Shown here piece after piece: positions 36,231 through 49,500 of a stretch of DNA of 64,000 bases. This DNA is from Hydractinia symbiolongicarpus (Eukaryota > Cnidaria > Hydrozoa > Anthoathecata > Hydractiniidae): NCBI RefSeq assembly GCF_029227915.1, contig NC_079878.1:11284001-11348000 (forward strand), read 5' to 3'. Position numbers and translations under genes: made by a program. The notes beneath the pieces are model-generated. The model searched no databases and was not told the origin of the DNA. It saw only the letters and a list, made by a program, of their open reading frames with translations. Positions within the stretch are counted from its first letter, which is position 1; the number at the start of each line of letters is the position of its first letter.

Positions 36231-38993
36231 TATGATAAGCTAAAAGAAAGAATATATATTATAACACTACATGATTTGTAAGCACAGTTATCTCTGTTCT
36301 GTTAGCATTGTTAAAGCATTGATTAGTGATATGCCTGGACGACCTATAGGTGAATAGCATTTTTTATGGAATTATCATATCTTGGGATGGGTGGTGTGGC
36401 CAGGAGGGGGGCGCTGATTAGGCCTTCCTTCTTCAATTTCTAAAGTTGTTGTTGATTTAACATAAAATTTATTACTGTTGTGCAGGCCTTCAGTAATAAC
36501 CTGGTCAAGAAAATGCTGTGCCACTGATGTCATCAAACTTGCAGAAATGGGAAACAGTTAAAATTGAGTCACACTGTGACAAGCAAAAAATAGTGCACTG
36601 TAACAATATATATATACAAACAAAAAAAGCACTTTAAAGACTTTTTTTGCACAAATAGGTTTAACAGACAAAAACGAGTGTTATTTTACATATATTAATT
36701 TGGGCATATAACTTCACAATAAAAATAAATACGAGAAGTTTGATTGATGATGACAATTATTTTATTTTAACAGACATTTTGTCTTGTTACTACAAGACAT
36801 TATCAAAGTAAATTGTTACAACTATCTCACAAGTTTTTTAATACAATTTTCAACAACTACACAATACATAGAGGATGTATAAAACAATACTTAACAAAAC
36901 ATATAACACATCAGCAAACCAAAGGGTATATAAACTATATACTGTTGGTAAGGGTAACGCCCATCGCATGGAGCACAAATGCACTCCTTTCCTTGTTAAA
37001 TATAAATATTTTTCTTAAAACAATTTTTAATGGAACAGATAATTCCTGTACATTAAGAATGGGACTGTTATTACGGATATACACGGCCTCAGCTATTTTT
37101 TCTCTTTTTTAAAGTGGTGAACATTATCTATTAAAATACTGAAGTTCTTTTGTTCAGCAAGTGGGTGATTCTCAGTTACTGAATGTCTTAGGATGTGAGA
37201 GTATGTCATTTTTGTTAAAAATTACGTTAATCAATTCACCTTTATAATGTCTATGCATTGATGAAGTATGAATGCATATTCCTTAACAGGCCTAAAATTA
37301 CTGATGAATGAAAATGTCAAAATTTGTTATTATATACTTAAATATGACATTATAATTTATGTAACATAATTAAATCTGAAATTCTTTAAATGTGAATATC
37401 TTAAGAACGAAAAGAGCTTTTTAAAAAACAAGACTTGTTACCGAACTTTGTGAGCTCTTAAGTTCAACATCATTTGTACCTTTAATAAAACTTCAAAGGA
37501 ACAGACTTAATAAGTTTTCCTTATAATACTAATGTATAAAATTTGAACAAAAATATTGTATCATTAAATTAAATTAGTTGCCTTAAATAAAATGTTTTTT
37601 TTCGAAAAGCTTTGCGAATTAAAGCAATTTTTTTTCTCGTAACTTTTTGGGAAACAAAAAAAAAATGTATAAATAAACAACAATTTTTGTTTATGAATTA
37701 AATCATGAAAATATTGTTAGCCAAAGAACTATCTACCAAGCCCTTGGTGTCTTATTTGCAATTTCCACTTACCAAATCAAGATTTATAATAAAAATAATG
37801 GACCAAATGTTCTAACATATTGTTTTTCTAAAGCAATGTCTGCATCACTATATTTAAGGCTCTGTTTCTGGACACATGTTTTGCTTAATTGGTCTTCAAA
37901 CTATAACAAAAATTCAGAGTAAAGATAAAATTTGCGACAAAAAAATTGTGCAGCAAAATCTTAGTATGAAAGTTGTAATGCAGATATGCATTGTTAAAGA
38001 ACAAGAATTTTTTAGCATCATATAAAATCTGCAAAGCAGATATGCAAATAGACACTTAAAGAATGAGAATTTTCAAGAAGCATATAAAAGCTGCATACAG
38101 AGTCTTGCATACAGATACAAAAGTGGATCAAGCTAGACCTCTGTTCTTGGTGGCAAAGCCTACAGTAAGTGCTAAAATGGAGGGCTTCTTTTAGAGATTT
38201 AGCTAGCTAGCTACGGATTATCTTGATGTATTTTTGCTTATTTTTATATTGGCATTAGGACAAAATATTTTGCTAATCACTGATCTTTCTTGCAATTACT
38301 ATAATTGCAATCAAAATTTAAAAGAAGGCCGCAATAGGCTAGCTGGACTATGATATGCAACCTACAGGTTTATCTTTGTTTTGAACACAGATAACACGTG
38401 GGGGAGTTTATTAAGAACTCTCCATCACAGAGATTATTTTTCATCCTCTAATATAAGACCTTTACAGCCATTTTACTTTTTAATTAATTAATTAAGTATT
38501 TAGAACAAGATATAAATCTTATACATCGCATTGAATTAAATACAACTTTAGAGGAGAACTTTAGAACTTACACAGCACTCTTTGTCCGACGCAGAACCAC
38601 ACCGAAAACCGGACTCCAACGATCTTTTAACGACACAACAATGCCAACTTTTTATTAAGTTTAGTTTTCCTAGTTGGCTATAAAATGAAAAAAAATATTC
38701 GCTTAAGCAAAGCCTGACGGCCAATAAACTTTGTATTTTCGGCCAGCCTGACATACCTATTTGTTTACTACTCTCGATAACTCCGCTCCGAATCTTCACA
38801 CAGAAATTGTTCATCAAGTCAATCACATGAAAGCCACACTTGGGGGCCGAAAAGGAAAGGAAAAGGGCAAGAGAAAGAGAGTGTATGTTTAATCTAAGTT
38901 GAGTTCAAGAAGTACCTGATGGAAAAAAACACTGGACAATACCTGGAAGTAGAGAATGCAAGCATGTCACATTTCCCGTCTTTTTGTCAAAAT
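36231..38993. other. Upstream of MEPCE; no gene recognised
   Basis: AT-rich with no confirmed exon. A minus-strand stretch at 38572-38826 is open and ends at a donor-like G-T-A-A-G-T-T-C, so it could be a 5' exon of an upstream transcript, but it shows no domain. Confidence 0.35.
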
Positions 38994-39295
38994 GATAGAT
39001 AGATGTGCAAATTTTACAAAACTAATAAGTCTCACAAATATATCGCATGATATACCCTGCCTAGTTTTTTCCAGCAGGGTTTATGGGTTGGCTTAGATGG
39101 GGAGTTTTAGAGTATTTAATGCTCAGTTTGAGCTATGCAGACCCAATTAGGGTCTGTGTTATACCATCCAGACAACTCCCTGCAACACCCAACAGTAGTC
39201 GTCCACACAGTGTACCGTCTCACAAATTTTCCTCTCATGGGTTGGGTTAACCCAGGGCTAGGTAACATTTGACAAGGGAAATCGTACCCATGTTG
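38994..39295 (-). mobile_element. SINE family 1, truncated copy lacking the tRNA head
   Basis: Collinear with 60905-61190. Shared words include G-A-G-T-A-T-T-T-A-A-T-G-C-T-C, C-A-C-A-C-A-G-T-G-T and G-G-G-T-T-A-A-C-C-C. It ends in the same GATA-type tail as the other copy. The sequence stops matching where the tRNA-related head would begin. Confidence 0.75.
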
Positions 39296-41501
39296 TTGTA
39301 ACAACAACCTAAATTTTTGATTTTCATTCTCTAGAATCCAGTTGACTATCTCAGAGATCATGCAGACAGTTGTGGTCAATCTAACAAAACAGCAATCAAT
39401 ATAGATATTGCGGTTTTCCCTCTTGTTGGCACATATGCGTTTTTTAATCAGAGCTAAAGTATCGTTGTAGAATTAATCTATCAAATCAGATGTTTTATGA
39501 TAAGTTTGGCTGAAACTGGCATACACTGTGGTCAACATATATTTGAAATAATCAACCACAACATTCAACTTGACAAATATTATGACACACAGAATTTGTT
39601 GTTTTGGCAGTTATGAATCCATCATTTATTTAACTAATACTGTCTGTACATTTCAGATATGAAAACTAGAATGGGTTTATGACAGCAAAACTTGGTTTGA
39701 ACAAGTATATTATAGCATGAGCATCACTTGATTGTGGTAAACAAATATGTTAAAATTAAAGTCCCTGGAACATGGAATTCCTGGTTAAGGTTTGGAGGTT
39801 GAGCATAAGGAGGGGTAAAAAAGGGTTTCAGTGAACTGCAAACACTGCATATCAGTCATGGAGAAGTAATAATTAGCCTGTGTCAGAAAAGTTAGCCTGT
39901 ACAGAATAACTATATGGTACACATATACAGTATAATTAGGTGCTTATACATATATTCTCTATAATAATACAGAGACTGTGCCTGTCTGTAACAGGCAAAG
40001 TGGATGTCTTCATTTTCCTTTCATGTTGCCGAAAAATGCATGTCTAATATGTTAAATTTTCTGACGTTACGGCGCGATGAAAATAACACTACTTTAACGC
40101 TAATATCTTATATTAAATTAATGAAGTGCACCTAAAACTTTGAGGCTAAATAACTTGGAAATGAGGTGTTGACTTCAATGATTTTTCACCGCGTGGGTAA
40201 CTAGAGACCACCTAAACCTGGGTCCCCGTGTCTGTTTCACAATGGACGGGTTGATGACGTCATCAAAAAACCTTCAAACCCTAATATCTCTGCAACCGTT
40301 TATCAAAAGTACATGATCCTATACATTTTCTTGACCAACATTTCAAGATCTATGCCATGAAGGCAACAGGTAAACAAATAAATTTTTTTTTTAGGTTTTA
40401 ACAGCCATTGCTAACGTCAGGAAAATTTTAAACCCTGATATCTCCTTAGGCGTTTGGCGAAAACATATGATCCTGTACATTATTTTAATCAGCGTTTTAA
40501 CCTCTACACAATAGAGGCAATGTGAAAACAAGGTTCTATTTTTTTGTGGGTGAGTTACTGGCGTCATCAAAATTAAAATAATGCTTCTTAATTTTTTTTA
40601 ATCTGCCTCACAGTGGATTTTTCTACGGGCTTTATTGACTAGTAGCTTTATAATGACAGTTAATATCTTTTTTTTTCATCATTATAAAATCAGAATTATC
40701 GTTTTTCCCTGAATAATAACAAAGGTGATTTCAGGCAAGTTTTCAAATGCAATTCTAAGTTTTCTTATTAAAGCTCCTGGATTCTCCTAAACTTGCCTGA
40801 TTTATTGTTGAAATACTAAATTAGTTTTGTCAATTCCAGGACAAAAAGAGAATGCCCAAAGCAAGTAAACCTTCATTAAACAGATTTATTGAGGAAATTG
40901 CATCAAATACAGCTTTTGTGGTATCCTTGCTATTATCATTTTTGTCAAAGTGATGTGCAGGAACATTGACATATACAAGGCTCAATGTTGTACCATTAAC
41001 AAACAATCTTGTAACTAGAAAATGTATATGGTTGGCACACATAGTTCTTAAACCAGCCCTTGTAATTCAGCATTTTATGAGTCAACAAATAATTGCTGTT
41101 GTAATTTCCACACTTATGGGAACAATGCAGCAATTTTGTAGCTTTGGCAGCAAAATTTGCTGATGTTGTTTTTGAGCTTGCAGATTTACACCATATTTCT
41201 CACATTTTGTTGTTTTGATTGTTTATTTTTTTTAACTTTGAATGATTTTTTACGTACTAAAGAAAAGTATTAACCTAAGGTTTTGTAGTCCAAATTTTTG
41301 AAAATGATTATAATAATATGAAGATTTATAGTGTTTTTGAGAGGCAATATTGACATGTGCTTTTTTCATAAAAAATAAGACAAAAATTTATCCTAATTTT
41401 TATATGAATGTTGCCCTGGCCCCCATAAACTGTGTTGATTCTGTAGACTCAAGATTTTGGCAGGATTTTAACTTTTACTTCTTAAAAATCATGAAATTTA
41501 G
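39296..41501. other. Intergenic, contains a diverged tandem repeat
   Basis: No gene seen. Frames at 40830-41163 are open on both strands but have no domain signature or clear start. A repeat region at 40270-40520 is listed separately. Confidence 0.35.
40270..40520. repeat. Diverged tandem duplication, about 155-bp period
   Basis: C-C-C-T-A-A-T-A-T-C-T-C-T-G-C-A followed by A-T-G-A-T-C-C-T-A-T-A-C-A-T-T at 40279 recurs as C-C-C-T-G-A-T-A-T-C-T-C-C-T-T-A and A-T-G-A-T-C-C-T-G-T-A-C-A-T-T at 40434. Each unit is preceded or followed by a G-C/A-C-G-T-C-A-T-C-A-A-A-A word. Possibly part of a longer interspersed element from about 40010 to 40640. Confidence 0.55.
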
Positions 41502-41526
41502 GACTCAAAGATTTAGGCATTGCAGT

Positions 41527-44213
41527 ATGTTTGGATATTATTTTCTTAGTAATTTAAATACAATGTTCTTACTGGCTTTACTTGTCTTCTGTTGTATTAA
41601 TGAGACCGGAATAGTAGCTTCGCCACAAAATACAAATCAAACAGAATGGTTATGGCAACTGTTCAAGACAAATGGAATGGGAGACCTTGAAAACTTCTAT
41701 GAGTTTTTAAACAGAGTAACACACGGTGAAATCTTCAACATTTCTCTAAGAAATCATCAACTGCTTAAGGTAAATACATTATGCTCTCATATTTTTTTGA
41801 AGTTAAACCATAATGTGTTTAAGAGTTTTATATGCATCTAGGAAATGGGTTATGTGGACCTTCAAATAAACAAAACAGAAATCCCAGATTTTGATTGCAT
41901 TGTAGAAAAATCAAAACATTACATCAAAGCAACATCTGTACATAAGTTGACACCTCATGATATCGATATTGTTGCTGCCATGGGTGATTCTCTGACTGCA
42001 GGATTTGGCGCTTGCGCGTACACCTTGATTGATTTATTCGTGGAATGTCGAGGTATATCATGGAGTATTGGTGGCGATGATGATATTCACAAACATATCA
42101 CATTACCAAATATTTTAAAAGAATACAACTCTAATTTGAAAGGGTACGCAGTTGGTATCACCCCTCCACTTGTGGCATTTCCAAATGAACACTTGGATGT
42201 AGCTGTATCAGGTTGGTCATGTTTTGTCTGCATTCTCTTTATTGTTATTATTATCATGTTTTTCCTACCTTGTAGAACTTTCTTTTTTGGATTTGCTCTA
42301 AAAGGTGAAATTTAGCAGAACTTAATTTTGCAAATAGGGGCTAAAATCGCAAAAACAAGTTCCACAAAAGTAAGTTTTAAAATAATTCTTTTTGCAAAAT
42401 ATTTCTTTGTAAATGAGAAAAGCACATGCTTTTGTAACTAAAATTGTGTTTATTTAGGTGCTACATCCTATGGTATGTTGAAACAAGCGAAACATTTGGT
42501 GGAGAAAATGGTGCTGGACTCCAAGTACGATTTTTTTGGTTCATGGAAAGTGTTAACTTTTTTTATTGGTGGGAATGATTTGTGTTCATGTTGTCGAAGT
42601 TACAAAGACTACAATGTGGAATATTCTCCTGAAAATTATGTGAAGGGTACAACTTTATTTTGTATGATTGGGGTGTGTCTAATTATGATGTCAAAGGCCA
42701 TAAAAGAAATAAGGCGTTAATAAATTTTTGTGATAAGCTCTCATCTATCATCATTCCGTAATTTGACCATATATTTTTTTAATGTTCCAGGAAAACCCAT
42801 AATTTTTTTTAGAAGTTACGGCAGCGCTAGATTACCTACACGATAGAGTTCCAAAGATGTTCGTCAATTTAATAAACGCTCCTGATGTAACAATTCTTAA
42901 CGACTTGCGATCGTTGTATTGTGATCTTCCCCATCTTATTGAGTGTAAATGTGGCACAGTGTGGGGGAAAAAAGCTAGAAATTACACACATTTTACTGCT
43001 CAAAAGTACCACCAACTCTTCCGAGATTTGGTGGAATCAAGGAAGTATGTTATGTCATATGCCTCTCTTTTTTATCGGTTACTGCTTTTTTAAAAAGTTT
43101 CTAAATACCTCTGTTAAACATTTCACAGTAAATGTTGCATTTATACTGGACGAATCATTAATGCTGGATGGTTAAGTAATATGTTTGCAGAGATTTATTT
43201 TTTGGAATTCAAGTCCAAATATTTGCGGAATTTATTTCTGCCATTCTGATATCAAACAAACATTTCGCGAAAGATTTTGGGTTTGAACTTTCGCAAGGAA
43301 TATAAAAGTTAGTTACTATTGTGTATTGTAAACATTTTTCTTCCATACCATTTTTTTGCGAATTTCTGTTTACAAAATGCTTTACGGGACTTGCGAATAT
43401 AGGTTAAATTTCAAACAAATATAAAAAAGATTTAATGCGGCATTAATCAATCCTTAAAAATTTAATAACTAAAACAATAATGATGTTGTTTCAAATTTGA
43501 AAAAAAATGCTAAAACTTTATTTTGTTGATTTCTCATCCTCATTTTAATAAGACAGTCAGGATGAGGAATCTAAATTTTACAATCTTAGGTACGACACTA
43601 GAGACGATTTTACGGTGGTGCTACAACCATTTTTCGACGAAACGATCATACCACGCAAACCAAATGGTAAGGTCGACACAACCTACTTTGCTCCTGATTG
43701 CTTCCACTTCTCGCGTAAAGCTCATGCGGCTTCTGCACTTGCGCTGTGGAACAGTATGCTTGAACCTGTTGGAAGCAAAAGTAAAGAGTGAGTGTATTCT
43801 TTACTACCAGCTTTACTGCTAATATTCTGCATGTTTGACGTCTTCCTCACTCTCCATCTTTGTTGTTTTTTAGATGGCACACGGGTGAATACTATAGATG
43901 CCCCACTAAAAACAAGCCATACTTTTATACGATGGAGAACAGTAAGGGGTACGGAGAGAAGGAAAATGCCAAAACTGGGAAAGCAAGCATCTTTCAAAGA
44001 ATGCGTGAGTGTATTGTGAGATTGCATACCTTTTTTGTAGGAACGTCGACCGCTAGACAACATAATTGCGTCACGAAGGGTATAAACAACGCTCAATTGA
44101 ACACTCCACGCGCGAATGAGTACACTTTGTTTTTGTTCATTTTGTGCTTTTTATGTATCTGTTTCTTAATGATAAAAAAGTATAAAACAGACGAAAATTT
44201 AGACCCTAAGTAA
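41527..44213 (+). CDS. Phospholipase B1-like GDSL lipase with C-terminal membrane anchor
   Basis: Six exons join in frame: 41527-41769, 41842-42211, 42458-42646, 42813-43044, 43590-43787 and 43874-44213, giving 523 residues. The start is the first ATG after a splice acceptor at 41500-41501; an in-frame ATG at 41491 lies before it. A signal-peptide-like N-terminus is followed by one PLB-type SGNH/GDSL hydrolase domain. The catalytic Ser lies in [10 protein letters not shown] (about S131), block III is F-I-G-G-N-D (244-245), and the Asp/His pair is A-P-D-C-F-H (D381, H384). The family motif [10 protein letters not shown] is intact. A hydrophobic helix near the C-terminus and a K-K-Y-K tail indicate membrane anchoring. 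It should release fatty acids from phospholipids outside the cell. Vertebrate PLB1 has four tandem domains; this one has one. Confidence 0.92.
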
Positions 44214-44289
44214 TCCTTTTTGGGCTATGACAAATTTTATTTAACCGTAAAAATTCGATTATTCACTTCTATCGGATATATATCGCACG

Positions 44290-44342
44290 TAAGGTTTCGA
44301 TTTCAAAATACATACGAGATATATTTTGAAATCGAAACCTTA
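44290..44342. repeat. Perfect 21-bp-arm hairpin downstream of the phospholipase
   Basis: Arms 44290-44310 and 44322-44342 (T-A-A-G-G-T-T-T-C-G-A-T-T-T-C-A-A-A-A-T-A) are exact reverse complements around an 11-nt loop. It lies 77 bp after the stop codon, so it is probably in the 3' UTR or just beyond. Confidence 0.85.
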
Positions 44343-45105
44343 TACAATGTGGTATTTATTTCCCAAAATTTCTGTACTAGGATAAAGTTTGAAGCCTGGA
44401 AGCTATAAAGAAAATTTGCTTTAATGTCTAAAACTTTCGTGACCTGGAATTTTTACGAATTGTCCCATTCGCTAAATTTGTACTAATTTTATAAGAATTT
44501 ATTTTCGCGAATCCATTGATTGGTTATTGATAGATTTATGTTACCAGAGAGGACAATTGCGATGCCGAAAAATTTGAAATTTGTCATACATAATTGCATT
44601 GTTTTTATATGATCTAATAAATAGTATGCCACTCGGGCCGGCTATATCATTGCTTTCTCGGAACAATTTTGATTCGCAGGGATCTTAATTTATGGAAATC
44701 CACTGTTTTTTAAAAACAATTGCATTACAGCCTTTTTTAAAGTAAATTTTAAACAACATTTACGAATATGTTAATTCATGAAATTTTCTTGATTTCAATG
44801 AAATTAAATTTTCCCAAGCCTAGATTTAACACACAGTCATTTTTCGCGCTACTTGAACCCATTAAACCACCACACATTATTCACGATTATTAATTTCATG
44901 ATCAATTTTGTGTCACAATACTTTGAATCTCGTCATTTGAGTTTTTTAATTTCACAAAATCTAATTTCCGTAAATTAGAAAGAAATATTACGCTTACGTC
45001 AATTTTCGGCTGAATCTGCAATAACCATGTGCCCGAAAATTATACGAATTAAGGTACACATTCGTTACATTAAATTATAATATATTATAGATGCATTTAG
45101 GAAAA
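44343..45105. other. Intergenic, no gene recognised
   Basis: AT-rich, with several T-T-T-C-G-C-G-A-A-T-type words that also occur near 3800 and 49850. No coding signal. Confidence 0.4.
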
Positions 45106-45254
45106 TACCGTAAAATGCCGTAATCAAGCGCACCAGGCTATAAGTGCACCCGTGAATAAGCGCATCAGGTTATAAGTGCACCTGTTAATAAGCGTATCAA
45201 AGTCCTACTATCACTGCTGATAAGCGCTGCGCTTGATTACGGCATTTTACGGTA
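45106..45254. mobile_element. 149-bp MITE with about 24-bp perfect TIRs
   Basis: The ends T-A-C-C-G-T-A-A-A-A-T-G-C-C-G-T-A-A-T-C-A-A-G-C-G-C and its exact reverse complement bound the element, with TA at each edge. The interior has about three diverged units of A-T-A-A-G-C-G-C-A-T-C-A-G-G-T-T-A-T-A-A-G-T-G-C-A-C-C. Non-coding. A TA target suggests a Tc1/mariner-type origin, but this is only inference. Confidence 0.8.
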
Positions 45255-45750
45255 TATATTTTATACGGTACACAGTTAATTATAAATGCACGTCTGATAA
45301 TTTATTTTGATAACACATAATTTTTTAAAGATAATAGTACATGGTGTAAAGAGCTTTACTTCTGCTGCACCAAACAGATCTCTCTACCATTTAATCCGAA
45401 CGTGTTAAAATACCGTTGGAGACAATGATATGAGTCTTATATGCAGAGGGTGATTTTGAAGTGTTAGGCGCTTTTTTAAATTTAATAATTTTTCACACGC
45501 ATATTTAAATCGCAATTTTTAAATTTTTTATATTATTGCTTGACTAAAATATTTTTCACATATATTTGTATATAATTAAATGGAAATATTTTAAATTTAG
45601 TTTAGTTGAATTTGATACATTTATAAGAATAATAAAAATACGCAACACAATTTCTAATATTGCTTCAAGATTTGGCCTATCAATTGTCAAAGTGACCCAC
45701 CCTCCATAGGTCCTGGAATTGAAATTGCTGTTCCTGATTCTCACTACTGA

Positions 45751-45831
45751 CAAACCAGTGCCTTTTGTCTCTTTTTTTTCTCGCCGTTCAGTAAAAAAAA
45801 AAAGAGACAAAAGGCACTGGGGACGAGTTTG
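45751..45831. mobile_element. MITE of the CTCGTCCCCAGGG family, long hairpin
   Basis: C-C-A-G-T-G-C-C-T-T-T-T-G-T-C-T-C on the left is the reverse complement of G-A-G-A-C-A-A-A-A-G-G-C-A-C-T-G-G on the right, extended by T and A runs. The right end keeps G-G-G-G-A-C-G-A-G-T-T-T-G. Confidence 0.7.
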
Positions 45832-45863
45832 GCTTCATGTGTATTTACAGGAAAGTTAAAAAA

Positions 45864-45953
45864 GCAACCTTATCCCAGAGATCACTTTTGACAAAACGGC
45901 TGCCGTACTGTAAGAATATCATAGGCGTAGAACAGCCCTGGGGAATAGGTTGT
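45864..45953. mobile_element. MITE of the CTCGTCCCCAGGG family
   Basis: The ends are C-A-A-C-C-T-T-A-T-C-C-C-A-G-A-G and C-C-C-T-G-G-G-G-A-A-T-A-G-G-T-T-G. It lies 33 bp from the previous copy. About 90 bp. Confidence 0.65.
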
Positions 45954-46591
45954 TAAATAAGATGACCGAAAGATTCTGTGGTGACATACTTGCAAAAAGA
46001 TTAGCTGGCAGTGATTAACATACTACTTTTTAACACACCTGTTCGTTCTACATACAATATGCAAGTTAGTTGGAAAATGTACCGAAAATAAAATAGAAAA
46101 TAAGATATTTTCTTTCAATCTACTTGTGAACGTCAGAAACTATGCAAGCGCTGTTCTACAAGTTATGAAAACTGTAATGTAAGCCAATGTTACTACGCAT
46201 TCGTTTTGTGGTAGAAAAAAGAGAGGATGTTTTTTTCTGTATTTTTAAAAAGATCTTAAATGGTAGTTTTGTACAGGTTTTATCTTGTCTGGGGGATAAA
46301 AAAATAGCAGTCACTGATCGCGTTAGGCGGGTGGCCGTCTAATAGAGTGGCAAATGACTATAAACTACATTAGAAGGACTCAAATGCGATCGTCTCAGAC
46401 AGGTGGTCGTTAGAGAAGGTTTAAGTTTTTTAAATAAATCTACTCCAAAATATTTATTTACAAACGCCTAAATAAGCAAATCATTTTAAAATCTGAACAT
46501 TTCGATATATACAATCCTATATTTAATATGAGGCTAGTAACTTAATTTTCCACAACACCAGTTTCTCTCTCGATCGAGCTTAGTAACGAAA

Positions 46592-49500
46592 TCACAGTAT
46601 GACGCAATAACTTTGTCTCGCTTGTTCTGATATCACCGAAGCTTCTTTGCTACTCGTTTGCGATTCGCTATCACTCTCTGATTCAGGTTCTGACTCTTTG
46701 CATTCTGTGTAGCTACAGATGAACTTGCATGGGATTAGCGAATTGTCCTCGCTAGAGCTGAAAATACAATAAAAAAGTGATATATGTATCGATAATAAGA
46801 AAACTAAATTTAGGATACCTAATCGCTAAAAAGAAAGTCGGTAACAATTTTTAATGGGTAAAAAAATTACGAAATTTAAAATCAAAATTTTTAAAATCAA
46901 GCACTATTTGAGATAGAACGGATAAGAAAAAATATCCAAAGAAAATCATAAAAATATTTTTTTTAAATAATAATTTTAATTAAAAAATTAAATTCGAAAA
47001 TATTCAATCTTTATATCTCTTAATTTTGCAGTTATTTTGATTTCTAATGCACTAAAAAAAGAAAAAGAAAAAAAACAGTGTAAAAACTTAAACAGCAAAA
47101 AAAAAAGTCCGTAAAGAATTTGGCAAAATATTAATCATCGAGTCAAAATTTGGTCACTTTTTACCGCCTTTTTTACCCCGAGTGAATAAAACTTACCCTT
47201 TTCTCTTCTTCGCTCGCCGTGCTTGATCCCATACTCGAAGCTGCATACCACCAGTAACGAAACAAAGCTTAGAATCTACCTCCTCAACACGGAATGTGGT
47301 GATGGAACCAGAATTCTCCTTTGTATCTCGTATAGTTCCAAGATACTGAAAGTCTGGTAAGGAACGAACTAAAAAAAAAATGTATACCTTCATGTTTCTC
47401 TTTATTCCGTCACTACTCGCAGCTACCATCTTTAACTCACAGACAGACAGCGGGTCTTATTTAGAATCAAATAAGCTTGCGTTTTGTAAGAGACCTTTAT
47501 GAGTTTATCATTTCTTACCATTAATATACCCATCGCCTTTATCAACATCAGAACCAACACTGAATAAGAAAGGACGACCTTGAACCTCGCCAATACTCAA
47601 CGCTTCTGTTGGACAGTACTCGTTTAAGTTGTTGCGCAATTTGATGACCTCTCCTGCAAAAAAAACAGTAAAAATATATTTGATTTGGATTGCATACACG
47701 TTCTTTATTAGAAATATCTCATATTTCCCTGAAGCAACCGTTTTAGGCCTGAAAATTTAAAAAGGGGTTTTAATGTTTGCTTAGGGTAGAAAAAAAAACA
47801 GTGTGTTAGAAAACGTCGTAAACCGATCTAATTAAGTAGGGCATAAAAAGCGAAGCTATTGACAAGTAGAATAAATAGAAATAAATTGAATTTCCATTCG
47901 AAATATGCCTGTATTATATTTTCTTGAAGATTATTTATCTCTCCAAAAACATTTAAATTTTGAAATACTGTATTCTAAACGTGTAAAATTCTCATTAAAC
48001 TATTTCTTTTGTTTTGTGGGGAAGGCAAATGACTTCATACACTCAAATAGGCGAAGTTTTGGCTTAAGTCTTGCTACATGAATTCTAAGAAGAGCTAAAA
48101 CTGTTGTCTAGGGTAACTGAGAGGGTATGGTAATTCAAACGTTGTACCAGTTACTATGCAGAATGTAATACATAAAATCTTCAGTATTCTTTACCCTTCT
48201 GATAGTCCAATACTTTCACGTTAAAACCATCATCACCATAGATGACGTAATCATTCCATGACGTAATACAGTTAATCTTTGATGTATTTAGTAGGGGTGT
48301 AGCCGCAACGTTTTCTTTACTTTCTTGTTTGATCTTGATGGTAGCAAGATCCAACACAAAGATGGCAGCATCACCAACTTTTGGGTCATGAATTTTAATG
48401 ATGCCATCAGATGAACCCGATGCAATCTTACGATCAGATAAAATCTAAGGTGGAATATATTCGTAAGTTTGCACAAATTTTTAGTTTTCTCAATAAGATT
48501 ACAGTGAAACTCATCAGGTAAATGACCCATGGATACGCCCACTACCGTACAATTAAGACATTTTTACTAGGTCTTGTATCTCGCAGGTAAAACCAACCGT
48601 GGATTATTCCACTCAACCTTATATATTTAATAGACAGAAATGGTGTATTTCTTCTTTCAGAAATGGTGTACTTCTTTCACACTTCGTTAGAAAGTAGGTG
48701 TATCGTCGTTCACCGTGAAACTAATAAAACTACTATTTCTCGAGAGATAACAACTGATCTGGATTTAAGCTACGATAGTTCTTGTTGTATAATTAGATCT
48801 ACTCGCGTAAGCATACCCTTTACTCGAAAGTTTGTTAAATTTTACCCAAATTTAAAATTACTTCACCCAAGGCAAACAAAGGTTTTTCTCACGTGCATAT
48901 TAACAAATATAGAAGTTTATACAAGGTTGTCATTTTTGTTATAGATATAAACTTGGTGAGTTTTAATTTTTAATGTGATTTTCAAAATTTTTTTGAGAAG
49001 ATAATGGTTGAGAAGATTTGAGGGGGCTTTTAAAGGTGACTCCATGAGTGAAGAACAAACCATTGTGGTACAACAAAAGTTTACTAAAAACATGCGACAG
49101 GTTGTAAAATCAAAATTGAGGCCAGAGTTGTTTATAACAATCTACTTTTCTGAAGGAGAATTAAAGAGTTTCGAGTAGACGTGAAAATCCTGTCAGAGTT
49201 TCTCGTTCATCCATTGTTTCCTCACAATTTAGTGTTAATAAAGAAATGTGCAAGGGTGATAAAAAGAAAAAAACAAACCTTTACAGCTGACACAGCATCT
49301 TCGTGTGCTCTCACTGTAAACAACTGCTGACTGCTCTCAACATTATACAACTCAACCTTACCCCCCTCTAAAAAGAAACAGTAAAATTGTCTGGTAAGTT
49401 AGAACTTTCTTAAAAAGAAAAAAAACTTACTTGAAATATTCTGTTCAACCTACCCGTCCCGATTGCAACAACACCAGCTGAATAATCGAGGCAAAGCACA

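Noticed and set aside
40830-41163. Open frames on both strands resembling exons
   Set aside because: No recognisable domain or splice-consistent neighbours; kept as non-coding.
43999-44043. Possible 36-bp intron in the last phospholipase exon (GTGAGT..TTTGTAG)
   Set aside because: Far shorter than the other introns here and its length is a multiple of three, so the exon reads through either way.
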